Origin: Rhodopirellula sp. | GTDB lineage: Bacteria > Planctomycetota > Planctomycetia > Pirellulales > Pirellulaceae | DNA: 8,704 nucleotides | NCBI GenBank assembly: GCA_002714565.1 | Contig: PAXU01000006.1 | Span: 212,353-221,056, forward strand | Direction: 5' to 3' | Part shown: one piece after another, positions 1 to 6,645 of the stretch | How the letters are laid out: the number at the start of each line of letters is the position of its first letter | How positions within the stretch are numbered: position 1 is the stretch's first letter | Made by a program: the position numbers and the translations under genes | Notes under the pieces: model-generated | Database searches by the model: none | What the model was told of the DNA's origin: nothing | Seen by the model: the letters and a program-made list of their open reading frames with translations, nothing else

Positions 1-861
1 CTTGGCGGTCCTCCTTACTTTGGAGCGACGGTTGGACGTTTCTGTAACCGAATTGCTAATGCGAAGTTTTCTCTTGATGGCGAAGAATACACGCTTGCTG
101 CCAATAATGATCCAAACCATCTTCACGGGGGTGAACAGGGATTTGACAAACAGCTGTGGGATGCTGAGCCGCTAAATGGTGATGATTTTGTAGGAATTAA
201 GTTCAGCCGGGTAAGTGCCGATGGCGAAGAAGGATATCCGGGAAATCTTACAACAACCGCTATCTATAAGCTGACTGATAATAATGAATTGGTTGTAGAT
301 CTCTCCGCAACTACAGACAAGAAAACTGTTGTCAATCTAACGAACCATAATTACTGGAATCTCGGTGGTGTCGGCAGCGGTCTCGTACATGAGCATTTAC
401 TTAAGGTCGAAGCCGACGAGTATCTTCCCATGGATGATACGGGAATTCCGACGGGCGAGATTGTAACGGTTACGGACACAACCTTGGACTTTATCGAGTT
501 CCACAAGATCGGCGAACGCCTCGCGGATAACATGACTGATCCCGTCGGATACGACCATTGCTATGCACTAAGAGATCGCGAAAAGGCATCTGTTGACAAT
601 TTGGTACTGGCCGCGACGCTAAAGCACGAGGGCACGGGGCGAGTAATGGAGATTTACACATCTCAAATCGGCCTGCAATTCTATACAGGTAATTATCTGG
701 ACGGATCCGAGGGAAACGCCGGTCTTGCTCAGTATTCAGCGCTTTGCCTGGAAACACAGCACTATCCGGATTCACCTAATCAGGACCAATTCCCAACAAC
801 GGTACTCAACCCCGGTGAATCATATCATCACGTAACGGTACACCGATTTAGTGCTGAATAG
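1..861 (+). CDS. galM: Aldose 1-epimerase (mutarotase), 5'-truncated
   Basis: The reading frame is open from base 1 to a TAG at 859-861, giving 286 residues; the N-terminus lies outside the window. Mutarotases interconvert alpha and beta anomers of galactose, glucose and related hexoses, feeding the Leloir pathway. Family motifs are clear: GATVGRFCNRIA (fragment residues 8-19), NHLHGG (39-44), TNHNYWNL (114-121) and LETQHYPDSPNQ (250-261). By family knowledge His42 and His116 act as the catalytic and substrate-binding histidines and Glu251 as the catalytic base; all three are present, so the enzyme should be active. Full-length members have about 340-370 residues, so roughly 50-80 are missing. 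An internal TTG at 289 is not a start, because conserved sequence continues upstream of it. It converges on lexA with 72 bp between stop codons. Confidence 0.95.
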   Translation, partial: LGGPPYFGATVGRFCNRIANAKFSLDGEEYTLAANNDPNHLHGGEQGFDKQLWDAEPLNGDDFVGIKFSRVSADGEEGYPGNLTTTAIYKLTDNNELVVDLSATTDKKTVVNLTNHNYWNLGGVGSGLVHEHLLKVEADEYLPMDDTGIPTGEIVTVTDTTLDFIEFHKIGERLADNMTDPVGYDHCYALRDREKASVDNLVLAATLKHEGTGRVMEIYTSQIGLQFYTGNYLDGSEGNAGLAQYSALCLETQHYPDSPNQDQFPTTVLNPGESYHHVTVHRFSAE

Positions 862-909
862 CGCATGTAGCGAATAACTAGCTACCAAGGGTATATAGAT
901 GGCCAAGTG

Positions 910-931
910 AGTCGTGCAACGTGTGACGACT
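910..931. terminator. Possible bidirectional terminator hairpin between galM and lexA
   Basis: AGTCGT (910-915) and ACGACT (926-931) form a perfect 6-bp inverted repeat with a 10-nt loop in the short gap between two convergent stop codons. No T-run follows on either strand, so intrinsic termination would be weak; position is the main support. Confidence 0.25.
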
Positions 932-933
932 GG

Positions 934-1536
934 CTAAACGGTTCTCACAACACCGGTGACAATTCCGACTACCTGTGCATTATCGACGTAGATTGGATCC
1001 ATCGAAGCATTTGCGGGCTGTAGTCTGATGCGACCAGATTCGGGGTACCAGTATTTAAGCGTTGCTTCTCCCTCATCGGTGCGAGCCACGACCATATCAC
1101 CGCTACGTGCCGTTGGTTGCTTGCGCACGACGACATAGTCTCCGTCAGCAATATGTGCTTCGATCATTGAATCGCCAGATACCTGTAATACAAACTCGTC
1201 TGACCCGGAGAACATGCCTCCAATATCAATGCGGTCCTGTTGTTCAAACGCCAGTGTCGTCATACCCGCGGCAACGGTACCCGCAAGCGGCAAGCCTCGC
1301 TGAGATTCGAGAACTTCGTCTGTCAATTCAATTGCACGGGACTTATTAGGGCTTCGAATGATTAAGCCCTTCTTCTCCAGTGCCTTCAAATGGCAAACAA
1401 CCCCGTTTGGTGAGGCGATGCCAAATTGATCAGCAATCTCACGCACGGTAGGTCCATAACCTCGATTTATGATCTGTTCATAGATCATGTCAAATACTTC
1501 ACGCTGCCGTGCGGTTAATTGATCAGTTGGAGCCAT
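934..1536 (-). CDS. lexA: LexA repressor, SOS regulator and self-cleaving serine protease
   Basis: LexA represses DNA-damage genes and inactivates itself by autocleavage when stimulated by RecA filaments. The N-terminal winged helix-turn-helix covers about residues 1-65 (LTARQREVFDMI; TVREIADQFGIASPNGVVCHL). The linker carries LPLAGTVAAG with the Ala90-Gly91 cleavage bond. The C-terminal S24 peptidase domain has the nucleophile Ser123 in SGDSM and the general base Lys161 in EATLKYW. The length of 200 aa is normal. I chose the ATG at 1536 because GGAGGG (1547-1542) lies 5 nt upstream of it. An in-frame ATG at 1554 would add six residues (MPRREI) encoded across that Shine-Dalgarno and is less likely. 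The palindrome just upstream suggests autoregulation. The SPNG recognition-helix variant resembles what I recall from planctomycetes. Confidence 0.96.
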   Translation of the reverse strand: MAPTDQLTARQREVFDMIYEQIINRGYGPTVREIADQFGIASPNGVVCHLKALEKKGLIIRSPNKSRAIELTDEVLESQRGLPLAGTVAAGMTTLAFEQQDRIDIGGMFSGSDEFVLQVSGDSMIEAHIADGDYVVVRKQPTARSGDMVVARTDEGEATLKYWYPESGRIRLQPANASMDPIYVDNAQVVGIVTGVVRTV

Positions 1537-1541
1537 GATTT

Positions 1542-1547
1542 CCCTCC
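1542..1547 (-). promoter_or_regulatory. Ribosome binding site that fixes the lexA start
   Basis: Read on the minus strand this is GGAGGG, 5 nt before the ATG at 1536 and inside the reading frame of the longer alternative start at 1554. It is the best Shine-Dalgarno in the window and favours the 200-aa product. Confidence 0.75.
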
Positions 1548-1563
1548 GTGGCATATACTAGAC

Positions 1564-1575
1564 ACCTGTACAGGT
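1564..1575. promoter_or_regulatory. Candidate LexA operator (12-bp palindrome)
   Basis: ACCTGTACAGGT is a perfect 12-bp palindrome centred 34 bp upstream of the lexA ATG. A second TGTACA core lies at 1590-1595, 23 bp away centre to centre; by eye these are the only two TGTACA hexamers in the window. lexA is autoregulated in most bacteria, so an operator is expected here. The site matches neither the E. coli CTGT-N8-ACAG box nor the Gram-positive GAAC-N4-GTTC box exactly. A 12-bp palindrome alone could arise by chance about twice in a window this size, so position carries the argument. Confidence 0.5.
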
Positions 1576-1664
1576 TATCGGCAGTATAATGTACAAGTGT
1601 TCAGATTAAAAGCTGAGTTGTTTATCAGGTGCGTTACTAATCATTTGGTGTGACAAAATCTGTG

Positions 1665-1694
1665 TTGCCATGAACCCCTGTTTGCGGGTAAACT
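1665..1694 (+). promoter_or_regulatory. Possible sigma-70-type promoter for the sugar isomerase-like gene
   Basis: TTGCCA (1665-1670) matches 5 of 6 bases of the -35 consensus and TAAACT (1689-1694) matches 4 of 6 of the -10, with an 18-bp spacer. Transcription would start near 1701, leaving a leader of about 60 nt that includes the hairpin at 1709-1723. Found by eye only. Confidence 0.3.
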
Positions 1695-1708
1695 CGCCAC
1701 CTCAATCA

Positions 1709-1723
1709 ACGGGAAAATCCCGT
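1709..1723 (+). repeat. Short inverted repeat in the leader of the sugar isomerase-like gene
   Basis: ACGGGA-AAA-TCCCGT is a perfect 6-bp inverted repeat with a 3-nt loop, 38 bp before the TTG start. No T-run follows, so it is not an ordinary terminator. It could be an RNA hairpin or an operator; function unknown. Confidence 0.3.
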
Positions 1724-1761
1724 GAATATCCGGTTTATCGTTCATTTTGGGGAGTACTACA

Positions 1762-2511
1762 TTGTTAGTTGCGGCGTCAACTGACTGCTTTAAGCAGCTT
1801 GGTTTTCAGGATGCTATACAGAAACTCGTTGATCTGGAATACTCCATGGTCGATGTGGTTCTGTGTGAAGATGGAAATCAAATTAAGCCTTCGATGGTAC
1901 ATGAAAACCTGGAAGAGGCCATTACTTTGTGTACCAATACACTCCGCCTCGGAGTTGTTTCCTATGACGTTCGTATTAACGCTACAAGAGAGCTCTTTTA
2001 CGAACAATTTGCATCTATTTGCAAACTAGCAAAGGCAACACGTGTCGTTTCCATCAGCATCCCTTCGGCTGAACTCGGCACACCATTTAATCAGGAAGTA
2101 GAGCATCTCCAAAAACTGGTCCAGATTGCAGAGACTGATGGAATTGTTGTCAGCTTGAAGAATCAAATTGGGTGTTTAACTGAAGACCCGGACACCGTTT
2201 CTGTACTTTGCAATAATGTTGATGGATTGAAAATCTGTCTGGATATCAGCCAGTACCAATGCGGTCCATACGTCGCCAAAGGCTATGACAAGCTACTTCC
2301 ACATATCAACCATACCATACTGCGTGACGCATCAGATGACGCGTTTCAGGTACGTGTAGGGCAAGGTGTGGTCGATTACAGTCGGTTAATAAATCAGCTT
2401 GGTAAGCAAGGATTTCGCCGCGCCCTGTCTGTCCAATTAGATGAGCTGCCTGACGTTGACCATGATGCGGAATTGAGAAAGATGCGTCTACTGTTGGAAA
2501 GCATGCTGTAG
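1762..2511 (+). CDS. Sugar phosphate isomerase/epimerase-like TIM-barrel protein
   Basis: The 249-aa product resembles the xylose isomerase-like / AP endonuclease family 2 TIM-barrel superfamily, in a branch common in planctomycetes. Recognisable parts are LVAASTDCF at the N-terminus, VDLEYSMVDV (residues 23-32), EDGNQIKPS (36-44), LTEDPDTVSVLC (139-150), LKICLDISQY (156-165), HINHTILRDASDDAFQVRVGQG (181-202) and RALSVQLDEL (220-229). The start is TTG at 1762: GGGGAG (1749-1754) sits 7 nt upstream and the product then begins MLVAAST, as I recall for relatives. A TTG at 1747 is in frame but overlaps the ribosome binding site. Positions where the superfamily usually has metal-binding Glu or His carry Lys133, Gln164 and Gln225, so catalysis is uncertain. 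Substrate unknown. It is divergent from lexA and ends 11 bp from the convergent neighbour. Confidence 0.85.
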   Translation: MLVAASTDCFKQLGFQDAIQKLVDLEYSMVDVVLCEDGNQIKPSMVHENLEEAITLCTNTLRLGVVSYDVRINATRELFYEQFASICKLAKATRVVSISIPSAELGTPFNQEVEHLQKLVQIAETDGIVVSLKNQIGCLTEDPDTVSVLCNNVDGLKICLDISQYQCGPYVAKGYDKLLPHINHTILRDASDDAFQVRVGQGVVDYSRLINQLGKQGFRRALSVQLDELPDVDHDAELRKMRLLLESML

Positions 2512-2522
2512 AGATTACAGCG

Positions 2523-3863
2523 TCATTGAGCATTTTCTGAGGTCGGCTTCTCGTCACCCGGATCCTCGTTGGGCTCTGGCAGCTCGTTTTTATTTTTTTC
2601 TACCTCGTCCTGCTTTTGGTAGTAGAGGAATAAAAGCGTCTTTCGATACTGAAGCGGTGGAACCTGTTTTAGGTACTCTCGTTCTTCATCGGTCAGGTCA
2701 TTCTCGAGAAACGCCTGCAAGTCTTGCTCCGGAACATCAGCCCGGCTGAAGAACTGACTCTTCATTGCATTCTTCACCCAATTCAAAACCTTTTCAGCAT
2801 CGCTTGCTGTATCTTCCATCGCTGCAATTACGCTGCTGGCTCCCGGTGATAGTTCTTCAAGCAAGGCAAGTTGATCCTGATCCAGATCTGGAATCAGTTC
2901 TTCGATGGCTTGACGCATAAATGGCACAGCTCCGATCACAGTTGTACCAATTCCAGGAGCAGACGCACCGTCATTTAACTTAGATGGATTCGTCGTGTTT
3001 TGATCACTCGCGAGTGCAGTGTCGCTAAGCTGTTGCTCCCGCTCACCAGATTTATTGTTGTAAACAAAAAAGAGACTCGTACGAAAATCGGATGATTGTT
3101 CAATCATGCGGCGTTCCTGCTCATTAAGATCCTCGGCAAAAAATCGAGCGAACTCAGCATCATCAAGGCCTTTACGCGACCAGTATTGCAACCAAATAGC
3201 TGATGCAATCCAGCTCTGGATTAGATCCGTCTGCTCATCTTTTGGAGTAAGAAAGTACTTCTGCTGTGCACCACTTGATAAACCTTCCAGCAGCGCAAGT
3301 ACTTCATGCCCCTGATTCAGCACTTCGTAGATTTCAATAGGTCCGACCTCAGAATTATCATCCGGACGCTTGTGAATGCTCTCTAACCACTCTATGAGTT
3401 CAAGGCTGTCCTCCAGCTTCAACTCCTTTTCGATTAATAACTGGAATCGATCACGAAGCTGTGCCTTATGTATTTGAGTAACCGTATCAATACGGTCAGA
3501 TACATCAGCAGCCTGCATGGCAACACGGTCACCAGGGGTAAGCTGATTCACCCAGTCATTGTATTTCCTTAGAACATTTAATAGATCTGTGCGCTTGTCG
3601 TGGTTGTCTAGTGCTGAATGGAATTCTCGAAGGTGTTGCTGTTCACTTAGGGTAAGTCGACGAAATCGTTCTAATTTATCCTTTAACAGCGACTTCTCTG
3701 CTGGAGAAAGCTGTCCGATACGCGCTATGACTTGATCTTCTGCAATGTCCGTAAGGGATTGTGTACCGGATGAGAGCACATACGTGCTCGCAATTAATAC
3801 GAGTAGTACACCTACGTAGATCTTATTCACGATTCTGACCCCGTGTAAAAAGGCCTTGTTCAT
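2523..3863 (-). CDS. Membrane-anchored protein with duplicated domain, third gene of sigma-factor operon
   Basis: This 446-aa protein has no confident named family. Residues 15-32 form an uncleaved signal anchor or signal peptide; the remainder is hydrophilic, charged and probably extracytoplasmic. Residues 51-115 (QLSPAEKSLLKDKLERFRRL, then LRKYNDWVNQLTPGDR) resemble the DUF3106-like 'LSPeer' helical segments of planctomycete proteins next to sigma factors. Residues 187-270 and 330-416 are a diverged internal duplication (LALLE-LS-GA start, W...A...SR middle, DL..EER...Q then LLFLY-type end), joined by a Ser/Thr/Asn-rich linker. The C-terminal 25 residues are acidic and proline-rich. The ATG at 3863 has GGAAGAG upstream and overlaps the anti-sigma gene by 41 bp. 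A GTG at 3830 would overlap by only 8 bp, start directly before the membrane segment and is a credible alternative. A role in signal sensing is inferred from context only. Confidence 0.82.
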   Translation of the reverse strand: MNKAFLHGVRIVNKIYVGVLLVLIASTYVLSSGTQSLTDIAEDQVIARIGQLSPAEKSLLKDKLERFRRLTLSEQQHLREFHSALDNHDKRTDLLNVLRKYNDWVNQLTPGDRVAMQAADVSDRIDTVTQIHKAQLRDRFQLLIEKELKLEDSLELIEWLESIHKRPDDNSEVGPIEIYEVLNQGHEVLALLEGLSSGAQQKYFLTPKDEQTDLIQSWIASAIWLQYWSRKGLDDAEFARFFAEDLNEQERRMIEQSSDFRTSLFFVYNNKSGEREQQLSDTALASDQNTTNPSKLNDGASAPGIGTTVIGAVPFMRQAIEELIPDLDQDQLALLEELSPGASSVIAAMEDTASDAEKVLNWVKNAMKSQFFSRADVPEQDLQAFLENDLTDEEREYLKQVPPLQYRKTLLFLYYQKQDEVEKNKNELPEPNEDPGDEKPTSENAQ

Positions 3864-4323
3864 CTAACTCTTCCAGGAATTCGACGCTTCCACCAACACG
3901 ATATAAGTCGAGGTTTTCTATCACTTCGAAATCCTCAACCAACATCCTGTCGTTATCTTGCTGCATCCAACGAGAAGCGAAAACACCTAATAACATGGCC
4001 GCACACAATAGAAGTATACGCACCGACAACAATCGCTTTCCACTGTTACCTGTGATTTCTCGCTTCGTAGAAACGATGGCCATTTCCATCGTACTTTTAG
4101 TGAAATCCTGTGCGGCGGTAACGTTGGGAAGTGAGTCGAGCATGTCCCAAACCTTGGAGAGTTCATTCAGCTTCTTTTGTAACGCTTCATCTTCAAGTAG
4201 TTGGGCTTCAAGGCGTTCACATGATGCTTCGTCCAGTTCGCCATCCAGATATGCAACCAACTCATTATGCTCATCTAAATCAATGGCCTTCACAGGATTT
4301 CGGGTTGTGGAATGGCTATCCAT
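3823..4323 (-). CDS. Membrane-anchored anti-sigma factor, no zinc motif
   Basis: The 166-aa product is most likely the anti-sigma factor for the sigma gene ending 9 bp upstream. The N-terminal helical domain (about residues 18-66: ELVAYLDGELDEASCERLEA, later KVWDMLDSLP) matches the sigma-binding fold of anti-sigma factors. The HxxxCxxC zinc motif is missing; Cys35 is the only cysteine in this domain. A single transmembrane helix spans about residues 98-117 (LLSVRILLLCAAMLLGVFA). The C-terminal, presumably extracytoplasmic, part contains VIENLDLYRVG and FLEELDEQGLF, which I recall from planctomycete proteins in this genomic position. The ATG at 4323 has only a weak GAAG upstream, consistent with translational coupling to the sigma gene. 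Its 3' end overlaps the next gene. Function is inferred from architecture and operon position. Confidence 0.82.
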   Translation of the reverse strand: MDSHSTTRNPVKAIDLDEHNELVAYLDGELDEASCERLEAQLLEDEALQKKLNELSKVWDMLDSLPNVTAAQDFTKSTMEMAIVSTKREITGNSGKRLLSVRILLLCAAMLLGVFASRWMQQDNDRMLVEDFEVIENLDLYRVGGSVEFLEELDEQGLFTRGQNRE

Positions 4324-4332
4324 AGTTAACTT

Positions 4333-5022
4333 CTATTCAGTAAGTTCCTGCGTATTGCTCAACTCCGACTCTTCTGGATCTCGGCTCTTCATCGAGATAT
4401 TTCCTGCACTCATGTACGGTTCAAGCACGCTCTTAAGGTTTACCCGTGCGCGGGATAGCAGACTCTTAATGGCCGGCACGGATAATTCCATTGAATCCGC
4501 GATATCCTGGTAGCTCATTCCCTCGAATTTCGACAACAACAGAGCCATACGCTGACGCTCATTGAGCGTTTCCATTGCAAGTCTGACAATTTCAGCTCGT
4601 TCGAGTTTATCAAGTTGGCGAGTCGGCATAAGCCCGCTAGCTGCTTCAGCCATCGTGGCCAGTGGATAGGCTTGCAGTTCACCGTTTGAACGGTCCATCA
4701 CGTTTACTTCCTTGCGACGCGATAAAGAACGGCGGGCGTTGCTCGCAACATTGTTCGCGATGGTAAACAGCCAGGTTGAAAACTTGGCACCAGGCTCATA
4801 CCGCTTGCGACTACGGTATACACGCATGAACACTTCCTGAGCCAAATCTTCTGCCAGGTCGCGTTTATTTACCAGATGATTTAGCACGTTGATAAGCCGC
4901 GTTTGGTAGCGTGAAACGAGTTCTTCAAAAGCGGCTGCATTGTCTTCCCGTACCTCAAGCATCAACCGGACATCCGGGTCGGTTTCAATATAGTTCTTTT
5001 TCGGGCGTTTTTTGCCGGACAA
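4333..5022 (-). CDS. ECF-type RNA polymerase sigma-70 family sigma factor
   Basis: This 229-aa protein should direct core RNA polymerase to a dedicated promoter set. Region 2 spans about residues 32-100, with the core-binding and -10 recognition helices DLAQEVFMRVYR (59-70) and FSTWLFTIANNVASNARR (81-98). Region 4 spans about 150-204 with LNERQRMALLL and the helix-turn-helix YQDIADSMELSVPAIKSLLSRAR-like segment (171-193) for -35 recognition. There is no region 1.1 or 3, so it is an ECF-type factor. The C-terminal tail of about 25 residues is polar. The start is TTG at 5022 with GAGG (5033-5030) 7 nt upstream; no ATG or GTG lies between it and an in-frame stop upstream. It is first in an operon with an anti-sigma factor and a membrane-anchored protein, implying response to an envelope or external signal. 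The stimulus is not deducible. Confidence 0.93.
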   Translation of the reverse strand: MSGKKRPKKNYIETDPDVRLMLEVREDNAAAFEELVSRYQTRLINVLNHLVNKRDLAEDLAQEVFMRVYRSRKRYEPGAKFSTWLFTIANNVASNARRSLSRRKEVNVMDRSNGELQAYPLATMAEAASGLMPTRQLDKLERAEIVRLAMETLNERQRMALLLSKFEGMSYQDIADSMELSVPAIKSLLSRARVNLKSVLEPYMSAGNISMKSRDPEESELSNTQELTE

Positions 5023-5029
5023 TGCAGTG

Positions 5030-5033
5030 CCTC
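5030..5033 (-). promoter_or_regulatory. Ribosome binding site supporting the TTG start of the sigma factor
   Basis: Minus-strand GAGG, 7 nt before the TTG at 5022. Together with the upstream in-frame stop it supports the non-ATG start. Confidence 0.5.
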
Positions 5034-5166
5034 GGTCAAAGGAAAAGAGGGTTTTCTCGCTTTACTCTCTACTATTCCATTAGAATCAACGCCATCTAAA
5101 GTTGCTATGAATGGCCTCGTATATCTTTAAATAATTCGAATTCAGCCCTTCTTTTACACTTCTCTA

Positions 5167-5194
5167 TTGAACCCGTCTGTCAGCGAAATGTTCC
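5167..5194 (-). promoter_or_regulatory. Speculative ECF-type promoter of the sigma operon
   Basis: On the minus strand GGAAC (5194-5190) is followed after 17 nt by GTTCAA (5172-5167). GGAAC is the typical -35 core of many ECF sigma factors, which often transcribe their own operon. The -10 element of this group is unknown to me, so this is a weak call. Transcription would begin near 5160, leaving a leader of about 140 nt. Confidence 0.2.
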
Positions 5195-5342
5195 GCTTGG
5201 TCCAAAAACTTTTCTTCGCCGGTGTCTGAGATAATACCGTGGTTTGAAAACAGTTGAATTAGTTTCACGTCACATTGCCCTACGCGCTACTTAATGATTA
5301 GTACGAATTGAGGCCTCTTGGAATTAACTTGGCTTTAGAGAT

Positions 5343-6533
5343 CTAGTCATCTACAGTTGCAATCCGTAATCCAAGATCGCAAGCGAGCAAGTACTGTGTC
5401 AGATCGAGTGTTTCAGTAACCATGTGAGCATTCATTTGTCCACATCCCATGGATACCGTCGGTATTCCGAATGCATTGAGCCAATTGGCATCCAAACCGC
5501 CATTTGCAATTGCCAAGCTCGTGTCATGTCCCATCGACTTGAATATTGATTGTACGATTTGTACGCACTCCTGTTTTGGAGACAGTTTGAATGAGTCGTA
5601 ATCGAGCCTACCTTCCCATAACACACTGCCGGTGGACTTCTCAACATTCTTAACTTGCTTAACCGCGCGGTCAAAGGCTGCTCTGATTTCCTTCACAATG
5701 CGTTCTCGAAACTTGGAATTATGACTTCTTGCTTCAGCACGCACGATGACTTTATCGGTCACAACATTCGTTGCCTGACCACCTTCGATTACACCTACGT
5801 TAGCCGTACCCTTTTGTTTTCCTTTTTCAACAAGGCCCAGCCACCCGTTTTGCTGTAAATCTGCGATGGCAACCGCTGCAATGGAAATAGCACTTACTCC
5901 ACGCTCCGGTGCAACTCCTGCGTGAGATGCAATTCCATCAATTTCAATTCGAATGCGGTATCCACCGGTTGCGCCGACGGTGAGTTTAGTTGCAACACCT
6001 CCATCCCAATTAAACGCCATCGCCGGATTCCCGAGGATGGCTTTACTCATATGCCGCACACCTTGCAAACCGACCTCTTCCTGTACGAACCAACAAAACG
6101 TTAGCGGTGGATGGGGCAGACCACTTCGTAGAATATCGATGGCAGTCGATAGCACGACTGCACATCCTGCCCTATCATCTGCGCCTAACCCAGTTTCCTC
6201 ACTTACCGATGTAACCAGATTTCCTTTAATCCTCGGTTCGCATCCGACGCAGATCGGAACTGTATCCATATGGGCACTCAGCATTCGGCGTGGTCCTTTT
6301 ACAGTGCCCGGTAATCTCAGGGTGAGATTACCCTGATTTCCCTTGATTATCGTTCGGCGATGAGCTGAGTCCTCTGTAATCTGGCCCTTTGATGCACCTG
6401 CCTTGATGAGTTGCTTTTTAATGAAATCCGCAACACCCTGCTCTTCACCACTCTTGCCGCGTATAGCCATTAAAGTCATAACACGATCGATGCGTTGTTG
6501 TTTGGTCGAGAGGGATGATCGTTTAGTGGCCAT
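5343..6533 (-). CDS. M20 family metallopeptidase, peptidase T-like
   Basis: This 396-aa protein is a di-zinc exopeptidase of the M20 clan, most like the PepT-like tripeptidase/aminopeptidase group; it probably acts in the cytoplasm, as no signal peptide is seen. The metal site is complete: His88 and Asp90 in SAHMDTVP, bridging Asp119 in GADDRAG, catalytic Glu152 with Glu153 in VQEEVGLQG, Asp177 in NWDGG and His370 in NAHMVTE. The inserted dimerisation domain (about 185-300) has the conserved His204 in GIASHAG and GGQATNVV. Length is normal. The ATG at 6533 has AGGAG 12 nt upstream, unusually far. The gene is divergent from the deoxyribosyltransferase-like gene and followed at 320 bp by the sigma gene in the same direction. 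Exact substrate cannot be told; an aminoacylase or carboxypeptidase role is possible. Confidence 0.92.
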   Translation of the reverse strand: MATKRSSLSTKQQRIDRVMTLMAIRGKSGEEQGVADFIKKQLIKAGASKGQITEDSAHRRTIIKGNQGNLTLRLPGTVKGPRRMLSAHMDTVPICVGCEPRIKGNLVTSVSEETGLGADDRAGCAVVLSTAIDILRSGLPHPPLTFCWFVQEEVGLQGVRHMSKAILGNPAMAFNWDGGVATKLTVGATGGYRIRIEIDGIASHAGVAPERGVSAISIAAVAIADLQQNGWLGLVEKGKQKGTANVGVIEGGQATNVVTDKVIVRAEARSHNSKFRERIVKEIRAAFDRAVKQVKNVEKSTGSVLWEGRLDYDSFKLSPKQECVQIVQSIFKSMGHDTSLAIANGGLDANWLNAFGIPTVSMGCGQMNAHMVTETLDLTQYLLACDLGLRIATVDD

Positions 6534-6598
6534 GTGGAATTGCTGCTCCTAAAGTTCTATGTAATTACCAACAGACAATTGACTCACGGATATCATCT

Positions 6599-6626
6599 TG
6601 GCGATTGGATTAACTGGCCGTATTCT
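6599..6626 (+). promoter_or_regulatory. Weak candidate promoter for the NDT-like/rlmN unit
   Basis: TTGGCG (6599-6604) and TATTCT (6621-6626) each match 4 of 6 consensus bases with a 16-bp spacer. A promoter must lie in this 185-bp divergent gap, but this match is weak and found by eye. Confidence 0.22.
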
Positions 6627-6645
6627 AAACGGTATCGTCATATTC

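Larger units (their letters stand above)
5023..5342. other. 320-bp non-coding region upstream of the sigma-factor operon
   Basis: No credible gene is visible on either strand. It must contain the promoter of the minus-strand sigma operon and the 3' end of the metallopeptidase transcript, which is read in the same direction. I see no hairpin followed by a T-run, so termination of the upstream transcript is unexplained and readthrough is possible. The stretch is AT-rich relative to the genes. One ECF-like motif pair is listed separately. Confidence 0.6.

Noticed and set aside
289..861. Internal TTG as the start of a short mutarotase
   Set aside because: Conserved mutarotase motifs, including the catalytic NHLHGG, continue in frame upstream to base 1, so the gene is simply cut by the window edge.
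1635..1645. TACTAATCATT shared with the minus strand at 5293-5303, both intergenic
   Set aside because: An 11-mer shared between two places is expected several times by chance in a window of this size, and no longer similarity flanks it.
3995..4513. 172-residue plus-strand open frame
   Set aside because: It is antisense to both the anti-sigma and sigma genes, whose proteins have clear family features; its translation is Ser-rich and lacks any recognisable motif.
2523..5022. Possibility that the operon is a phage or mobile-element cargo
   Set aside because: No integrase, transposase, terminal repeats or shift in base composition is visible, and the flanking genes are housekeeping.
5953..6336. 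127-residue plus-strand open frame
   Set aside because: It lies antisense inside the metallopeptidase gene across its conserved metal-site region and has no protein-like features.
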